52,469 nucleotides of DNA, taken from Deltaproteobacteria bacterium (GTDB lineage: Bacteria; Myxococcota; B64-G9). The position numbers and the translations under genes were made by a program. The stretch covers positions 1 through 52,469 of the forward strand of contig JAFDKH010000043.1 in assembly GCA_019307065.1 (NCBI GenBank), given 5' to 3'. Positions 50,764 through 52,469 of the stretch are shown one piece after another. Below the pieces are notes generated by a model. That model did no database searches, was not told the origin of the DNA, and saw only the letters and a list, made by a program, of their open reading frames with translations. How positions within the stretch are numbered: the first letter of the stretch is position 1; every line of letters starts with the position of its first letter.

Positions 50764-51945
50764 CTAGCTCCGCTCAACGATCATCGCGCAGCCTTGACCT
50801 CCGCCGATGCACAAAGTCGCCAGGCCCAGCTTTAGATCTTGCTTGGCCATTTCATAAAGCAGGCTTATTAAAATTCTAGCCCCGGATGCACCGATTGGAT
50901 GACCCAGTGCAATCGCGCCGCCATTGACATTAGTGCGCTTTTGATCGAGTCCCAGCTCGCGAACTACCGCCAGGCTCTGTGAAGCGAAGGCCTCATTGGC
51001 CTCCGCCAAATCCAGGTCTTTTATTTCGAGCCCGGCTTTGAGCAGGGCCTTTTTCGAGGCCGGGATCGGTCCGAGGCCCATGTATTTTGGATCCACTCCA
51101 GCCGATGCATACGAACGAATTTTTGCCAATGGTTTTATTCCCAGACTTTTTGCGTTCGCGGCAGTTGTTACTATGACTGCCGCAGCGCCGTCGTTGATTC
51201 CCGACGCGTTGCCGGCTGTTACGGTTCCGTCTTTTTTGAAGGCCGGTTTTAAAGCTGCCATTTTCTCCAGGGTAGTCTCTCTAGGATGCTCGTCGACATT
51301 GAAAATCTTGGGATCGCCTTTACGTTGGGGAATTTCAACGTCGACGATTTCATCTTTGAAGCGCCCACTTTTGATGGCGGCGCTGGCTCGCTGTTGGCTC
51401 AAAAAAGCGAAAGCGTCCTGATCTTCCCGGGTAATGTTGTATTTCTCGGCGATGTTCTCGGCCGTAATTCCCATGTGGTAGTCGTTGAAGATTTCGTAAA
51501 GGCCGTCATGCACCATCAGATCCAGTAGTTGCGCATCACCCATCCTGGCACCCCAGCGAGCCCGGGGGACGGCAAAAGGAGTGGCCGACATGTTCTCCAT
51601 TCCGCCGGCCACGACGATCTCGGCGTCGCCGCACTTGACTGCTTGAGCGGCCAGAATTACTGATTTGAGACCCGAGGCGCAGACTTTGTTGACTGTCAGG
51701 GCCGGAGATTCGATTGGAATTCCCGAGTGAACCGATACCTGGCGGGCTACGTTCTGTCCCTGCCCGGCCTGCAAGACACAACCCAGGATAGTTTCGTCGA
51801 TTTGTTCGGGTTTGATCTTGGCCCGCTTAATCGCCTCTTCAACTGCTATCTGCCCCAATTTGATCACCGGCACCTTGGTCAGGCTGCCGCCAAAAGTGCC
51901 AACAGCAGTACGGGCTGCAGATAGAATTACCACATCGTCAGACAT
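50764..51945 (-). CDS. Acetyl-CoA acetyltransferase (thiolase)
   Basis: The protein has 393 residues, the usual thiolase length. The triad is C89 (V-C-A-S-G), H349 (G-H-P-I-G-A-S-G) and C379 (C-I-G-G-G-Q-G), as in acetoacetyl-CoA thiolases. It condenses two acetyl-CoA or runs the reverse cleavage. ATG 51945 starts at [13 protein letters not shown] second thiolase gene lies 45 bases upstream on the same strand. Degradation or storage cannot be told apart. Confidence 0.93.
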   Translation of the reverse strand: MSDDVVILSAARTAVGTFGGSLTKVPVIKLGQIAVEEAIKRAKIKPEQIDETILGCVLQAGQGQNVARQVSVHSGIPIESPALTVNKVCASGLKSVILAAQAVKCGDAEIVVAGGMENMSATPFAVPRARWGARMGDAQLLDLMVHDGLYEIFNDYHMGITAENIAEKYNITREDQDAFAFLSQQRASAAIKSGRFKDEIVDVEIPQRKGDPKIFNVDEHPRETTLEKMAALKPAFKKDGTVTAGNASGINDGAAAVIVTTAANAKSLGIKPLAKIRSYASAGVDPKYMGLGPIPASKKALLKAGLEIKDLDLAEANEAFASQSLAVVRELGLDQKRTNVNGGAIALGHPIGASGARILISLLYEMAKQDLKLGLATLCIGGGQGCAMIVERS

Positions 51946-51990
51946 CGCTTATACCTCCGGGTAGTTGCTGTTTGAGACCGTATAAAGAAT

Positions 51991-52469
51991 CTATGGCCGT
52001 TCGATGATCAGGCTGACGGCTTCTCCACCGCCCAGGCACAGCGACGCCATGCCTCGCTTCTTGGACCTGTTTTTTAAAGCGTATAACAAAGTTACCAGTA
52101 CCCGCGCGCCGCTGGCCCCAATTGGGTGGCCCAGAGCCACCGCGCCGCCATTGACATTCAGTTTTGATTCGTCGATGCCAAGCTTGCGCATGACCGCTAC
52201 GGTTGAGACCGAGAAAGCCTCATTGACTTCATGTAAGTCAATGTCTGAAATCGAAAGGCCGGCCTTTTTCAAAACTTTGGGAATTGACAAAAGAGGGGTG
52301 ACTAGAACGTCCTTGGGGTCCTGGGCAGCGGCCCCCTGAGCGCCGATCTTGACCAGAATCTCGGCCCCGAGTTGCTTGGCTTTTTGAGCTGAAGTGACCA
52401 CTACGGCCGAGGCACCGTCCGAAATCTTTGAGCTGTTGCCTGCAGTCACCCGCCCGTCCGGTTTGAAGG
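51991..52469 (-). CDS. Second thiolase, partial at the window edge
   Basis: At least 159 residues of the C-terminal half are present. It carries [29 protein letters not shown] and C-L-G-G-G, the last His and Cys of the active site; the nucleophilic Cys would be outside the window. It is a paralogue of the next gene (many residues differ, for example H-E-V-N-E-A-F-S against A-E-A-N-E-A-F-A). The frame runs through the edge at 52469, so the start is unseen. The two genes are likely co-transcribed. Confidence 0.9.
   Translation of the reverse strand, partial: FKPDGRVTAGNSSKISDGASAVVVTSAQKAKQLGAEILVKIGAQGAAAQDPKDVLVTPLLSIPKVLKKAGLSISDIDLHEVNEAFSVSTVAVMRKLGIDESKLNVNGGAVALGHPIGASGARVLVTLLYALKNRSKKRGMASLCLGGGEAVSLIIERP

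Overview
The window looks like chromosome from an uncultured deltaproteobacterium-like organism (Myxococcota or a relative). The evidence is several large secreted Cys-rich repeat proteins with MopE-type acidic motifs, two MYXO-CTERM-like C-terminal sorting tails, many lipoproteins, a -24/-12 (sigma-54) promoter, and densely packed genes that often converge or overlap by 4 bases. The assignment is an inference from gene content; no rRNA or tRNA gene is visible.

Layout. 1-500: the end of an unknown gene and a ComEA-like helix-hairpin-helix protein. 566-1747: a RAYT-type HUH transposase element with matching inverted ends and a 60-bp tandem duplication. 1762-3016: an HTH/HATPase/STAS-like (DUF4325) regulator preceded by two triplets of TTGACAA boxes with identical spacing. 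3068-4039: an MscS channel. 4060-8226: a cobalamin riboswitch followed by btuB, a BtuG-like beta-propeller lipoprotein and btuF. 8310-14332: an AAA ATPase with its own promoter/operator, then (minus strand) a UDP-sugar pyrophosphorylase-like gene with two metallophosphoesterases. 14472-18944: the rest of the B12 importer, btuC and btuD, split by a patatin gene on the other strand; btuD is coupled to an FG-GAP propeller gene.

18957-28177 (minus): a surface/secretion cluster of a subtilisin lipoprotein with CUB-like and Cys-rich repeats, a MopE/Cys-repeat protein and a PorV/FadL-like outer-membrane protein. The subtilisin gene is broken by one extra base just before its MYXO-CTERM tail. 28271-32015: a second copy of a structured dispersed repeat (first copy at 16459), an ankyrin lipoprotein, a MATE transporter, a zinc-ribbon membrane protein and a 103-bp MITE. 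32062-44074: acyl-CoA thioesterase, prolyl oligopeptidase, a hutU-lipoprotein-amidotransferase operon, FHA protein, outer-membrane protein, pepD, a LolA-like protein, a MEMO protein and a PH-like membrane protein. 44298-45711: a Cys-rich lipoprotein behind the sigma-54 promoter. 45724-52469: ssb, a propeller-transglutaminase fusion, a zinc-ribbon/Ala-Pro repeat protein, an ABC-F ATPase with a possible leader peptide, and two tandem thiolase genes, the last cut by the window edge.

The most coherent system is B12 acquisition: riboswitch control, an outer-membrane receptor, a BtuG-like capture lipoprotein (a partner described in Bacteroides), a periplasmic binding protein and an ABC importer whose genes are scattered over 14 kb, plus a second propeller gene coupled to the ATPase. 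Amino-acid catabolism (prolyl oligopeptidase, PepD, urocanase, secreted subtilisin) suggests a protein-degrading lifestyle.
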